From the NCBI GenBank assembly GCA_964023275.1, contig OZ029923.1, positions 6,792,729-6,856,728 on the forward strand: DNA of 64,000 bases, given 5' to 3'. Under the pieces are notes generated by a model. That model had not been told where the DNA came from and did not search any database. It worked only from the letters and a program-made list of their open reading frames with translations. Below are positions 40,985 to 50,019 of the stretch, in pieces (within the stretch, counting starts at the first letter, position 1; every line of letters begins with the position of its first letter). The translations under genes and the position numbers were made by a program. The stretch comes from Norana najaformis. Taxonomy: Eukaryota; Annelida; Clitellata; Crassiclitellata; Hormogastridae.

Positions 40985-43900
40985 GATGTATAAAGTGCCA
41001 GTTAATATAAAAAGAAGACTCTGGATGTTTGGGCTCTTCACAAGATGGGATGGCAAACAGGATCACCCTAGGGCACTCCGAGCTTTGATTTCAGGCACCC
41101 AGAGGACCTGGAAGAAACCAGTTGGGTGACCAAGGAACACGTGGACCTGACGGTGGAGGCGGATCTTCATGCACTCAACTTTGGGCAACTCAAATACACC
41201 GCAGATGTGCTAATGTACTTTCTACATTAATATAAACAATTTATTAGCTGGTTCTTCTCATTTGTGACTCCCTTTATGACCTCCTTCCTTCTGTAACATA
41301 GTTTATAGTGGCTCTGCCTTTTCAAACGCTTGATCGCAATGAGTTTGATTGTTCGATTCCTGTAACGCTCGTATCCATCCACCTGCTGCCTCCATCCCTT
41401 GCTTGCTTCCTACTTTATCTCCTATTCTTCCTCTTTCTTCTCATTCTCCTTTGCCTTTTCTTCACTTCCTATACATCATACTTTCATACTTCTCTGTCTC
41501 ACTTTTCTTCTGCTTCATCCTCGACCTATCTTTTTCTTCATCACCCTCCTCCCTTCTTTTTTCTATTCCTCCTTTTCCTCCTCTCTCGACTCCTATCCTT
41601 CTCCTTCTCCTCCTTTTACTCCACATCCTTCCCCCACCTGCACTTACTCATCCTTACCTTCCTTCATCCTCTTCTTCCTCCTTTCTCCTAATTCTCATTC
41701 CAGTCCTCATCATCCTTCCTCTTTTGCATTGCCTGGTTCAATCTAATTCTATAAATTCTGTTGTTTTTTAATGTGTGTAGCGGAAGGAGGAGTTGACTAA
41801 ATGGTTCAAATGTCTTCACTTTCAGTTTAAATCCTGACAGTCCTAATGTTTTTGTAGATGACTGGGAAAATGTCTTACATTCAGGATTCGACGTTATTCT
41901 AGGCGAGATTCCTCTGGTTTTGGATCAAGATCTGAGGAGAATTGAGGAGAAGCTGAATGAGACAAAAGTGTTTGTCGCATTGAAATTAGTTGGTCCACTC
42001 AACTGGAATGAAACAAGAGCTACTATCTTTTCAGTCAGGTACTCAGACTAATTTCTCTGACTTTGCTTCAGTTTGAGAAGTCTGAAAAGGAAGTCTGAAA
42101 ATGTACAGCAATTTGCAATACTTCAGTTTGAGAAGTCTGAAGAGGAAGTCTGAAAATGTACAGCAATTTACAATATATATAAAATGGTATACAGCAATTT
42201 ACAATATATATAAAATGGTACTTTGCAGTCAGGTACTTAGACTAATTTCTCTGACTTTGCTTCTGTTTGAGAAGTCTGAAAAGGAAGTCTGAAAATGTAC
42301 AGCAATTTACAATATATATAAAATGGTATACATCAATTTACAATATATATAAAATGGTACTTTGCAGTCAGGTACTTAGACTAATTTCTCTGACTTTGCT
42401 TCAGTTTGAGAAGTCTGAAAAGGAAGTCTGAAAAGGAAGTCTGAAAAGGAAGTTTGAAAATGTACAGCAATTTAGAATATATCTAAAGCGATACTTTGCA
42501 GTAACTCAGCTATTAAGGGTATGCTGACCATATGCTGAAAGTGGGAAGATCAGGCAGCAAGGGAGAGGAATGGTCACCCACCCTCATGTGATGATGCCAA
42601 TAAAAATGAAGTTATTAAGACTTCATACCCATGGCCGCATTTCAGAGCTAGCTTAAATCACTATAATTATTATTAAATGCTTGGTGCGAGGAATGAGTGA
42701 AAATCACCATCAGCAATCATTGGATGTTGTGTTTTCCCAGGAACAACCTGACTCAGAGTGCAGTCATGGTCAGTGCTACTGACAGCCAGCTGAGGGGCGT
42801 ACTGAAGCGCATGGATAAGGCTCGTGGGCAGATTGGGGAGGTCACTCAACGCAACTCACACCTGAAGCAGAAGACAAAAACTCTTCGGGACAATGCCACA
42901 CGAATTAGTGAACTTGATGCCACTGGTACTGCTTACGAACAGGCTTTGGCTGAGTCTCTTAGATATGCTATGCACGTCATAAATTTTGTATTGTACTTAG
43001 AAATCTTGTATTGTATTTCATTTTATAGCACCAAGAATTTGTATATTGCTTTTAAACGCCTCTTAAATATGGTACGTTTTGTTCATTTGTATTGTAGCGT
43101 ATTGTATTGTTTTGTTATAATGGAATTTATTATTGCCATGTATTGTTAATTTGTATTTAATTTGTATTTCATGTCTCTTTGTATTCTGTTGTACTGTAAT
43201 ATTAGACCTGTTGCTTTATGTAAATGTAACTGTACACATTTTTCCGTAGCAACTTTATGGCCTCGACCGAGCTTATTTTTCGTTGAATTGATCAGTTGTT
43301 TTTTTTTAAAAACACTCGTAGGTGTGTGTGTGTGTGTCTGCTTGTTTGTGTCTGTCAGCTGCTTGTATGTACTGGTGTATCTTCCTGCACTGATATCTGT
43401 ATATCTGTCTGGAGTGGTCTGTCTGTCTGTCTGCCTGTCTGTATGTCTTCCTACCTCACCTTTCTTTGTATAATTTATTCACCAAAGACTGATAGCAAAG
43501 AACAGAAAATTAGGGATCCTTGACTAAGAAAAGGTGTCTGTCCAATCCTGTCTTTCATTTAAAGGACAAATGTGCCTTTGTCTTAGGAGCCTATCGCAGC
43601 GTGAGAGACAGTTCGTTTCGCTCAGCTCAAGCTGAAAATAAGGTGGAAAGTGCCGCTGACATGACCCTTGACACAGAGGTGGTTGGTAATCAGGTTGATG
43701 ACATCATAAACGAATTTCAGATCCAGTACGATCTCCAAACGGCGGAAAATGAAGCGTCTTTGAAACGCATTAATGATATGTTCGGCATCTTCAACCGAAA
43801 TCTTACATACATTAATCACGCAGTAAGTATTCATCTCTAGTGTAACAAATTCAGTGTCCGAGAATTTTGATGTAGTGGTAAAAAGTTGTGTCTCTGTTGT

Positions 43901-46900
43901 TAAATTATTTCTGATTTTGAAAATATTTGGGAACTTAGGCGTCAACGTCTATGGGTCATTTTAAGAAACCCAGTAATTTAGCCCACTACAATTATTTCAT
44001 AAATTAGCGATAACACAGATGGCATAAATGAGGAGGGGCATTGAAATGGTTAGAAAGTAAGGGCGGAGAGAACATCGGAAAGAGTAGAGAGATCGGGAGT
44101 GGGAGGGACATGTATTAGGCCACCTCAGAACAGGAGACATACTTATACCAACTCGCCTTTGTCGTGCAGACCATCAGCAAGCTAGTTTGGCAAAACGTCC
44201 CTTCTACTAGGAAATTCATCTTACTATCCGTTAGCTACTACCTTTTTTGTTGTCACATTATTCGCAAGATGGTGGCATTTTATGTTGCCTTATCTAAGTG
44301 TACTAAATGGATCACCCGTCTAAAGCTGTTATTATATAGTTTTGGGGCTCTGACATCAGTATATTTTTAGACTGTTACTTTAATGTTAATGTATTTGTTA
44401 TTTACGACGTAGGATGTATCTATCTGTGTAGTTTTTGGTGGTAGGTTTGTGGTGGATATGGTTCACCCTGTGACCTCATTTGTGGTGGTGGTGGGTGCGG
44501 AAAATGCGGAGGACTAGTCAGCTGTCAGGATGGATCAGTCACCATGGCTGCTGATGCTTACGATAGGACACAGAGAGCTGAGGAGCTGCTAAGGAGTAAG
44601 ACGAAAACTGATGATGGGGTAGCTGCTCAGGTGAGCTGACATCTAGGCAGCTACTTTTCTTTCAAAATTTTATTTGTTTATTTCTGTTGGGTGTTCTTTT
44701 CCAGTTTATGTCAAAACCGCAGTACCATGGCAAGGTTATCTTCTATGGTATGTTAAATGTAAATGTACATGGTTTTACATAGCGACCGTATGGCCTCGAC
44801 CCTGCTCATTTTTCAACGAATTTTTCGGGTGAAATCCTTCACCACCGCTGCCCATTCAAGATTTGTTTATGATTATAAAATTAGTTTACCATTATGGTGA
44901 GACAAATCTTATGATGCACTTTCCCTGCGTTGTCTTGTACTATGTAATATAAGTCTGTTTGATGTCTTAGGTGCGTGACTTGGAAGTTTCTTGTATGGAG
45001 GCAGCTGTTGAGGGAAATTTTGCCTTGTCCAAAGCAGAAGATGTAAAAAACTCCTCTGAACGACAGAGAAATAATCTTCAGGAACTTCTCAACTCCTTTA
45101 CATTCTTTACCTCAGAAGAAAAGGCAATGCCAAGTGACATACGACAGGTGTCTCAGAGTCTATTATCGTATTCATTCATTCCTTTGTTACAAGCATTTAT
45201 ACAGTGCATCTTAAGGGTATCTGATCAGAAGTGCTGATGGTTTTTTAGGTGGAAAAGATGCTGCAAAAGCAACTGTATTGAAATGCAGGATGGCTTTCGA
45301 TAAAATGTTGATGACAGAAGTAGTTTTCCTAGTATCTCGTTACTTGTACAAGGTACAGGCAAGATTGTTGATGAGATCTAGGCCATCTTGGTCATTATTA
45401 TTATTATTATTCAAACAACTTTGATAGTACCGTCGAGTGAAAACTTAAGACAGGAGCACCTTGCAAACAATGACATCTTTGCTGTTATTTGCCTTTGCGC
45501 TTGGAGCTCTAGTGACTCCAGGACCTTGGAGGATTGAGGATTGTTGTTGAGAGACATGCAGTGAATGGGATTTCACCATAAGTTGCACTCGTTTAGAACT
45601 GCTAGATAAGCTTATTAGCCACATACCGGTAAGCAGTGCTTTAAAAGGTAAAATGTTAATGTACAGATTTTCTATAGGGACCGTGTAGCCTTGACCCTGC
45701 TCATTTTGCAATGGATTAATTGGATGAGATCCTTCAACACCGCTGCCGTTTGAATGGGTGCCACGCCATTTAAAGTCCCAATGTACAGAACGTACTAACC
45801 CAAGATCTAAATCTCTGAAATAAGCCTCAACTGGGATGTGAACTGGGTTGCTTGGAAGGTGCTGGATAAAAGTTTGATACTTTCTATTACCATTACATTA
45901 CCTTACCATGATTTACCTGTAATTTTAGTATTGGTGTTATTTCCAGGGAGCAGTGGAAACTCTGCAAATGGCGATTCTTCTGAAGCCTGAAGAGATCTAC
46001 CACCTCAATCGGCAGATTGACAAGTGCTTCGCGGCTTAAAAGGCGTCAACGAAATCTTGAAACTGACTGCAGCCGACGTAACAAATGCACGAAATCTCCA
46101 GCAAATGGCTGACAAGGCTAAGTGAGTTGAACTTAACTAAAATCCAAGAAATCTGACTTCTAGATTCCCTGACCTGTCGTAGTTTGACTGGACTTTTATG
46201 ACTTCTAACTACAATCTCACTTGAAGCGACCATCAACCATTGTGTTGTGCATTTTGCTAAGGGTGCCATAGAAGTCATTATATTAGATTAGATCAGTGCT
46301 TTTTTCTAGAAAAAAGGTTCCAGAACTGAACAATTATGGAATTTTGTGCTAAAATTTCATTATTTTTTATCAATCAATAAACACTAAAAACGGTTTAAAG
46401 TTGTAAACACTGAAATTGAATTAAGATAAGTTACATTAAATTACATAACTAAAATAACTTAGTAACACAATTCTTTTATTAATAACTAAATTATTTTTTG
46501 TTAACCGAAAAAAGGTGCCGGAACGCCGTTCCAGAGCGTTCCGTCTGAAAAAATGCACTGGATTAGATGTTGTTCGAATAAACTTTGCATTTTGAAGCTG
46601 GCTGAGCTGTACTGGAGAGGTGCTATATAAGTTATGCATAACAACAACAATAACAACAAAAGATTAGTGTGGCAGATATCAAATTGAATTAGAAGCATGG
46701 ACAGTCATTCAGAGGAGGAAAATTAGTGGATGGAAAAATGGAACTAGTTAATTGAGGAATTTACTGTTATAAAGTTTTCAGTTACTTTATTTGTTGACAG
46801 TGTCTGAAAAAGCTAAGTCTAGCTTTTTTCTGTTAACTGTTTTCAGTGTTTAAGATTAAGATGAGCTTATTAACAGTTGTTCAGTAAAGACACAGTTACT

Positions 46901-49891
46901 AAAGCCTATTGTTACCAACTCCTACCCAATGTTTTTCAGTCTTTGTTTCAACTGCCTTGTTATCTAATGCTCCAAAGCTGTCTTAAATCTGTCAAAGCAG
47001 CCCATCACAAAATATCATTGCCACAATTCCTTTCGGTTGCATATAAAATTGCAGTCTACGTAAAATTAGTGGACTGATCTTCTGGATATTGATCTGATTA
47101 CAGCTTGGTTTTGGTTTGCTATTGGTTGTTGCCTTGTGCATTAGACACCTGCCCAACAGAAGTTACTAATTAATAATGATAATAAGAAGAAAAACATGAC
47201 TAGTAATGTTAGGATTAAGTGCTAACTGAAGATATGTCCAAGCTAATGGCTCTTTAAAAGCTGCTGAGATATTTAACTGAAGTGGCACACTTCAAGTGTC
47301 TGTCAAGTATGACTGTAGTTGATTTTTATTTTTTAATCCATGTACAGCGCCCTTTTCTTCGGCCTCGGCTGTGCTACGGCGCTGTATAAATTGTCTTATT
47401 ATTATTATTAAGTGCTTGATTCTGTTACCTTACAAGCAGACCTTTCTTTTGTTCATTGCTTACTTCTTTGTGATTTTTTTAGAAAAGAAGCAGAAAATAT
47501 TTTGAAGCTTACTCAGGCTGTCCGTGGAAATGTGAATTCAGCAGAATCTGCACAGAACAGAACTTCTTTGATGCTCAGTGAACTGAGAGGCACAGTGGCG
47601 AACCTCGAAAGCAGCTTTCCCCTGGTGAGAAAGCTGAGAATATTAGCTAAATTTGAATTGCGAACTTTTGCCTGTTCGAACAATTTGTAATTGCTAAGTA
47701 GGCCTAGGTTTCTTTGTTTATGATACTATTTAGCTCACTTTGTTCTCTCTCTAATATGAATTTTCTGAAATTGATTCTTAAATATTAATTTTGAAAGATT
47801 GATTTCAAATACTCCTGACGTTTTTATTGATTTGGAATATTTTTCTCATCTAGCTTGAATCTGAAACGAGCTTCCAGGGTAAAGTGGAAGAATTGAGTGG
47901 GCGTTTAAAAAATGCCAGTTCTCGTCTCGGGGCGTTGAAGACGAAACGATTGGACAACAGGGTTAAGTCTGATTTAGCAAAGTCACAGACAAAGGAACTG
48001 GTTCGTTTGAATTCGAGAACCAGAAAGGTAGAGTACTATCTTTTCTATTTCTAATTTTAAACTTCAGTTTGATCAAAACTCTTTACTTCATTCAGAGCAT
48101 TTATAGAGCACTGCCTCAAGATATCCACTCTGAAGGATATTCAAAAGTGCTCCTCCTCCAGACTGGATTAAACTGTCTGGAAGGGTTTATACATACATAC
48201 AAACATATATATATATATACACATACACACATATATATATAATTACACAAATATGTTTATAGGATGTGTGATAGTCTAGTGGTTAGCTTGCTTAATTGCC
48301 AATTAGAAGGTCTAGGGTTCTAATTATCCGCCAGAGCAGCAATTTGTTTAGAGATATTGACCCCCATTTGCCCCTCCTAGTTAACGCTATGAGTACATAA
48401 CAAGTACACTGACCATACTCAGTTGTTGGGAGATTAGACCACATAAAAGGATTGGCCACCCACCCTCATAAGCCAAGGCTAAGAAAACTGAAGTGGTTAA
48501 CACTTCATACCCATGGCTGCCTCACAGGCCAGCTTAAGGTACTGCTCTTTTTTTCTTCCTCATATATATATATATACACATGTATATATAGATGTATATA
48601 TAATTGATATATACACACTTATACGTATATGATGTGTGTGCTGTACACACTGATTGATATATATATATGCACACATATTAATATGTATGTATATGATGTT
48701 ATATGGCGCAGTTACTTTCAACTTTATTACTTGTGTGTTTGTGTATTTGTCATATGGTACTTAGAATAAAGGATCACTAACTTACTCGCTGATTCATTCA
48801 TTTGCTTACTTCATTGCAGAAGTTGAAAGAAGTCGATGGCAAGTACAGAAGGGCTGTGAAACAACTAGACAATCGTTACAACCAAGCTGTTGTTGTCAAA
48901 GCTAAAACGGCGATACTTCTGAGAAGAGTCACATACTTGCAAGAAATGTTCTCAAATGTTACACGTTAGTTTGAAGAAACTTCCTTCTAGGATAACTTAA
49001 CATAATCCTCAGCGTGAGCATTGGTATGTGTGTGTGCATGGATTTGTGCTGCTGGTATGTGTGTATGTATGTAGGTAGGTATGTGTATGTATGTATGTAG
49101 GTAGGTATGTGTGTATCTATGTAGGTAGGTATTGTGTATGTATGTAGGTAGGTATGTGTGTATGCATGTAGGTAGGTATGTGTGTAAGTATGTAGGTAGG
49201 TATGTGTGTATGTGTGTAGGTATAAGTGTATGTATGCAAGTTGTATGTATGTGTGTATTTAGGTATGTTTGTGTGTATGTATGTGCAAATGTTTGCATGC
49301 ATGTATGTATTTTTGTGTGTATGTATTTGTGTAAGTATGTACATCATATACAGCATATTTGCACCTCTGATGAGTCTGTCTTGAAAAGGTAATCTGTAAT
49401 TACAATTACAGTTATGTATATACTAGGTATCTATATGTAGGTTTGTATGTGTGTATGTATGTGTGTGTGTAGTGTGTACGTAAGTATCTATGCATTCATA
49501 TCTATATACATACATTTGATGACTCTCTTAGTTTCCCATTTGCTGCTTGTTGAGTCCCAGAATTTTCTGACCTTCTTCCAAGATTGGGCCAACTAAATCT
49601 TTGCCTCCCAAACCCAGTTAGGGGCATCGGTGCATCCCCCCCACCTGGACTGTCCTTCCAGTCAGACTACTGCAGCTTCTTTAAATGCTTTTCTTCGTCT
49701 GCTTCTGCTTTTTCTGCCTTTTATGAGAAATTTCAGGATTTTACACTCGTCTTTTTTGTGTTTGTTTTGCTGTAGAACTTGAAAATTCTGTGTCTGCCAA
49801 AGAAAGAGAGATGGCAAGAGTCATGTCGGAACTTGAGAGGCTTCAGTCGCAGATGTCCGATCTACTCAGGGATATAAGGGCGCGTCTATAG
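19505..49891 (+). CDS. LAMB1: Laminin subunit beta (beta-1/2 type), complete, 30 coding exons
   Basis: Secreted basement-membrane protein; beta chains join one alpha and one gamma chain through their coiled coils. Exons: 19505-19568, 22908-23467, 23854-23971, 24454-24599, 25777-25897, 26168-26356, 28212-28391, 28809-28921, 31578-31796, 32590-32748, 33233-33353, 33904-34025, 34621-34810, 35578-35721, 36241-36472, 37407-37564, 38004-38231, 39007-39206, 39712-39814, 40466-40657, 41858-42038, 42741-42925, 43587-43822, 44445-44630, 44971-45147, 45947-46121, 47483-47624, 47854-48027, 48820-48964, 49776-49891. Every junction keeps phase. The summed length is 5276 nt, one short of 1759 codons; the missing base is in exon 26 near 46025. 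The product is about 1758 residues, close to human LAMB1 (1786). Intron 14 appears to use a GC donor. The poly(A) signal AATAAA is at 50020. Confidence 0.93.
20426..20489 (+). pseudogene. Decayed duplicate of laminin exon 1
   Basis: This 64-bp block aligns without gaps to laminin exon 1 and keeps the ATG and the G/gtaagt donor, but codon 15 is TGA (20468-20470) where the upstream copy has TTA. Similarity also covers the flanks: GAAGGTTTAAAAGCTGCC and CCAACTTGTGGTAATATGGA before it, and GCATCTCATTTTTGTAAAAG after it. It therefore arose by duplication of about 150-300 bp, roughly 0.92 kb apart. Confidence 0.75.
22230..22350 (+). mobile_element. LINE ORF2 C-terminal fragment
   Basis: One frame reads [11 protein letters not shown]..., then RLKTYLIKY, matching the common non-LTR ORF2 ending of the form WNSLP...LKxxL. 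It is a short remnant in laminin intron 1. Confidence 0.5.
22908..24599 (+). CDS. LAMB1: Laminin beta exons 2-4: LN domain and first LE repeat
   Basis: Exons 22908-23467, 23854-23971 and 24454-24599 give residues about 22-296. The LN domain begins at [16 protein letters not shown], includes [69 protein letters not shown] and ends in [20 protein letters not shown], where the first LE repeat starts. In known laminins this domain drives polymerisation with alpha and gamma short arms. All key LN cysteines appear kept. Confidence 0.93.
24710..25570. repeat. Diverged tandem repeat, about three units, in laminin intron 4
   Basis: Blocks such as ACTGTTACAAATGCCCCATTC, TAATTGTTACAAACGCCTCG and AACTTACAAAAACCCATTCT each precede a TGTCATA(T) motif and follow similar AT-rich segments with CCATTGC(C/T)ATG; spacing is about 350-400 bp. 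One unit also holds a retroelement-like end GGCGCTATTTAAATTGTC at 25025. Diverged, so unit limits are approximate. Confidence 0.5.
25777..31796 (+). CDS. LAMB1: Laminin beta exons 5-9: LE repeats of the short arm and LF start
   Basis: Exons 25777-25897, 26168-26356, 28212-28391, 28809-28921 and 31578-31796 give residues about 297-570. They encode laminin-type EGF repeats with regular CxC...C spacing: [57 protein letters not shown] and [12 protein letters not shown], and run into the laminin beta-specific LF domain ([20 protein letters not shown]). The three exon junctions inside the CxC boundaries share phase 1, as is usual for this gene family. Confidence 0.92.
26935..27115 (+). mobile_element. 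Retroelement 3' fragment, family S2
   Basis: Contains CAGCGCTCATGAATAAGCTG and a terminal GTTTATGATTATGATTAC, a diverged S2 copy in laminin intron 6. Confidence 0.5.
27205..27625. repeat. Dispersed repeat, second copy at 56525-56745
   Basis: From TGTTTGGCATGTTAACAAAT (27427) onward about 190 bp matches 56533 onward, including AAAGCACTCTAGAAGTATTTG and GTGTTCTAGTCTGCTGCATA. To its left a minus-strand open frame of 81 codons (27450-27205) has no recognisable domain. The family is not identified. Confidence 0.6.
28485..28660 (-). mobile_element. tRNA-derived SINE, family S3
   Basis: Reverse complement carries tRNA-like boxes (GGATAGAGCGCTCGGCTTGT and GGGTTCGAGCC) and ends with GGCGCC...AATAAATGCAGAAATAA. 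A sense copy is at 58081-58255 and a partial one near 39925-40020. It is in laminin intron 7. Confidence 0.7.
28945..29145 (+). mobile_element. Retroelement 3' fragment, family S2
   Basis: Contains CTTGACCTGGAACAGAACC, CTGAGCGCCTGTGAATAAGC and CAGGATTACGATTG. Starts directly after laminin exon 8. Confidence 0.65.
29335..29640 (-). mobile_element. SINE family S1 copy with adjoining tRNA-like segment, reverse
   Basis: Reverse of the S1 tail and core (CCATACCATTTAAGGTCCC at 29447) followed by GGGATTTGAACCTATGACC, whose complement looks like a tRNA B box. In laminin intron 8. Confidence 0.6.
30055..30200. repeat. About 45-bp tandem repeat, three copies
   Basis: GTTTATCAATGGCATTGAAG recurs three times, each followed by ATGGAGATAGGATTGTAG or a close variant. 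In laminin intron 8. Confidence 0.8.
30300..30480 (+). mobile_element. LINE ORF2 C-terminal fragment
   Basis: The plus strand reads [20 protein letters not shown] followed by TLIKIH, the typical C-terminal WNxLP...FKxxL end of many non-LTR ORF2 proteins. Confidence 0.6.
30660..30960 (+). mobile_element. tRNA-derived SINE, family S4
   Basis: Sense copy of the element at 13485-13765: GACCCTGGGCAAGTTGTTTG, TTTGATGCACTGGCC and GGGATATGGGATACTTTACTT are shared. In laminin intron 8. Confidence 0.65.
32590..34810 (+). CDS. LAMB1: Laminin beta exons 10-13: LF (L4b) domain
   Basis: Exons 32590-32748, 33233-33353, 33904-34025 and 34621-34810 give residues about 571-767. They encode the beta-specific LF domain: [75 protein letters not shown], and [11 protein letters not shown]...[16 protein letters not shown]. 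The order and Cys positions follow vertebrate beta-1. The exon 10 donor (ACG/gtcggt) is weak, but phase and homology support it. Confidence 0.9.
32925..33015 (-). mobile_element. SINE family S1 fragment, reverse
   Basis: Reverse of the S1 end: TATAGCAACCGTATGGCTTC, then CAGGTGAGATCCGTCACC. In laminin intron 10. Confidence 0.55.
33685..33838. repeat. 31-bp minisatellite, about five copies
   Basis: The unit begins TTCTTCCTTTGCTTTTAACT and ends TTTTCTCATG; five nearly identical copies lie head to tail in laminin intron 11, less than 70 bp before exon 12. Open frames across it are artefacts. Confidence 0.9.
34920..35115 (+). mobile_element. tRNA-derived SINE, family S5
   Basis: tRNA-like boxes GGTTAGTGTGCTG and GGGCGTTCAAATCC, then CTGCCAGGACAGAAATTTGT. 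Related copies at 48250-48545 and a 3' part at 42530-42665; similar heads near 9000. Confidence 0.6.
35578..40657 (+). CDS. LAMB1: Laminin beta exons 14-20: eight LE repeats after the LF domain
   Basis: Exons 35578-35721, 36241-36472, 37407-37564, 38004-38231, 39007-39206, 39712-39814 and 40466-40657 give residues about 768-1186. Repeats start [57 protein letters not shown] and CDCNVIGS, eight as in human beta-1. The last passes into [14 protein letters not shown], the start of the coiled coil. Exon 14 ends GPSGCE/gcgagt: a GC donor keeps the normal LE spacing (GC-EA-CDC), while the next GT would add eight residues and an extra Cys. Confidence 0.92.
36672..36762. repeat. Two-copy direct repeat in laminin intron 15
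   Basis: CACGCTAAAAATGTTCTTGA is repeated after about 49 bp, each followed by a CTTCACT(C/G)AATGTACAGCA segment. Confidence 0.75.
37060..37200. repeat. (ATATTAAAAT)n AT-rich array
   Basis: Repeated TATATTAAAAT-like decamers in laminin intron 15. Confidence 0.7.
37275..37360 (+). mobile_element. SINE family S1 3' fragment
   Basis: AAAAATGAGCAAGGTTGAGG and the tail ACCATGTACATTTACACTTA match the S1 end. It lies just before laminin exon 16. Confidence 0.6.
37561..37645 (+). repeat. 20-bp tandem array covering the exon 16 splice donor
   Basis: The unit ACAGGTAAGAACTTCATTTA occurs three times exactly and a fourth time altered (ACAGGTGAGAATTTC). The first copy overlaps the last four coding bases of laminin exon 16 and its donor, so four AG/GT(A/G)AG sites follow one another. 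Confidence 0.92.
37690..37885 (+). mobile_element. LINE ORF2 C-terminal fragment
   Basis: Broken frames read [20 protein letters not shown] and then [17 protein letters not shown], the usual end of some CR1/Jockey-like ORF2 proteins (RxDxRKxxF...FKxxLDxW). Decayed by stops. Confidence 0.6.
38255..38480 (-). mobile_element. tRNA-derived SINE, family S4, reverse
   Basis: Shares ATGGGGCCAGTGCATCGCAG, ACCAGTACCAAATTATACT and TTGGTGACAGAGGCA with the copy at 13485-13765. In laminin intron 17. Confidence 0.65.
40660..40985. repeat. (ATT)n microsatellite
   Basis: ATT trinucleotides with interspersed GTTGTTGTT and TGGTGTTTTT segments, in laminin intron 20, starting at the exon 20 donor. Confidence 0.92.
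41390..41730. repeat. Pyrimidine-rich CT tract
   Basis: Imperfect CTTC/CCTT-rich sequence in laminin intron 20. It is about 130 bp away from the exon 21 acceptor and codes for nothing recognisable. Confidence 0.8.
41858..44630 (+). CDS. LAMB1: Laminin beta exons 21-24: first coiled coil and laminin-beta knob
   Basis: Exons 41858-42038, 42741-42925, 43587-43822 and 44445-44630 give residues about 1187-1449. The first three form a heptad-like coil ([51 protein letters not shown]). Exon 24 encodes the beta-specific Cys/Gly-rich knob that interrupts the coil: [19 protein letters not shown], then KCGGLVSC, before the helix resumes ([13 protein letters not shown]). The knob marks this as a beta and not a gamma chain. 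Exon 22 donor G/gtactg is modest. Confidence 0.9.
42030..42485 (+). repeat. Tandem repeat that includes copies of the exon 21 donor
   Basis: Starting at the last bases of laminin exon 21, a block beginning GTCAGGTACT(C/T)AGACTAAT and running through TCTCTGACTTTGCTTC, GAAGTCTGAAAAGGAAGTCT and TGTACAGCAATTTACAAT is present about three times (near 42034, 42228 and 42367), with shorter sub-repeats inside. Confidence 0.88.
42530..42665 (+). mobile_element. SINE family S5, 3' part
   Basis: GGTCACCCACCCTCATGTGA, then TTAAGACTTCATACCCATGG and CAGAGCTAGCTTAA match the end of the S5 copy at 48250-48545. It lies directly after the exon 21 repeat array. Confidence 0.6.
43205..43475. repeat. S1 SINE fragment (reverse) and (TGTG/TCTG)n
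   Basis: TGTACACATTTTTCCGTAGC and TTATGGCCTCGACC are the reverse of the S1 tail (43205-43290). A GT/TCTG-rich microsatellite follows at 43320-43450. Confidence 0.6.
44755..44860 (-). mobile_element. SINE family S1 fragment, reverse
   Basis: ATAGCGACCGTATGGCCTCG and GGTGAAATCCTTCACCACCG are the reverse of the S1 end, in laminin intron 24. Confidence 0.6.
44971..49891 (+). CDS. LAMB1: Laminin beta exons 25-30: second coiled coil and C-terminus
   Basis: Exons 44971-45147, 45947-46121, 47483-47624, 47854-48027, 48820-48964 and 49776-49891 give residues about 1450-1758, a long helix for trimer assembly with alpha and gamma chains ([50 protein letters not shown]). Exon 26 lacks one base near 46025: LNRQIDK is in one frame and [18 protein letters not shown] in the next. 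The chain ends [11 protein letters not shown] and TAG; it lacks the Cys close to the C-terminus that vertebrate beta chains use to bond gamma. Confidence 0.9.
45655..45785 (-). mobile_element. SINE family S1 fragment, reverse
   Basis: GACCGTGTAGCCTTGACCCT, GATGAGATCCTTCAACACCG and GCCACGCCATTTAAAGTCCC are the reverse of S1. In laminin intron 25. Confidence 0.65.
46294..46560. mobile_element. hAT-type MITE, 267 bp, with perfect 8-bp target duplication
   Basis: The element starts CAGTGCTTTTTTCTAG and ends in the inverted CTGAAAAAATGCACTG. It is flanked on both sides by GATTAGAT (46286-46293 and 46561-46568). The 8-bp duplication and CAGTG...CACTG ends are the hallmark of hAT elements. There is no coding capacity, so it is non-autonomous. 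In laminin intron 26. Confidence 0.88.
48185..48240. repeat. (AT/ACAT)n microsatellite
   Basis: Alternating AT and ACAC/ACAT dinucleotides in laminin intron 28. A second AT/GTAT-rich stretch lies at 48560-48690. Confidence 0.8.
48250..48545 (+). mobile_element. tRNA-derived SINE, family S5, near full length
   Basis: tRNA-like boxes AGTCTAGTGGTTAGCTTGCT and CTAGGGTTCTAATT, a body with CCACCCACCCTCATAAGCC and an end with CATACCCATGGCTGCC. In laminin intron 28. Confidence 0.6.
49025..49345. repeat. (TATG)n/(GTAG)n microsatellite
   Basis: Imperfect GTATGTATGTAGGTAG repeats in laminin intron 29; the reverse frames (His-Thr-Tyr-rich) are artefacts. Confidence 0.9.
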
Positions 49892-50019
49892 AGGGAGTTT
49901 TACCCCCTTTTGATGTTTTCTTTTTATTCATCACTGCCATGTATAGTAGGCCCGTACTCTCCGACTTGTGCATTCCACTCACGTTTTCTGCTTCCTCTGG
50001 CCAGTGGTTTTACCATTTT

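Noticed and set aside
45249..45280. Extra laminin exon after exon 25 (AG then [10 protein letters not shown])
   Set aside because: Meets a stop after ten codons; direct joining of 45147 to 45947 keeps phase and fits the expected length.
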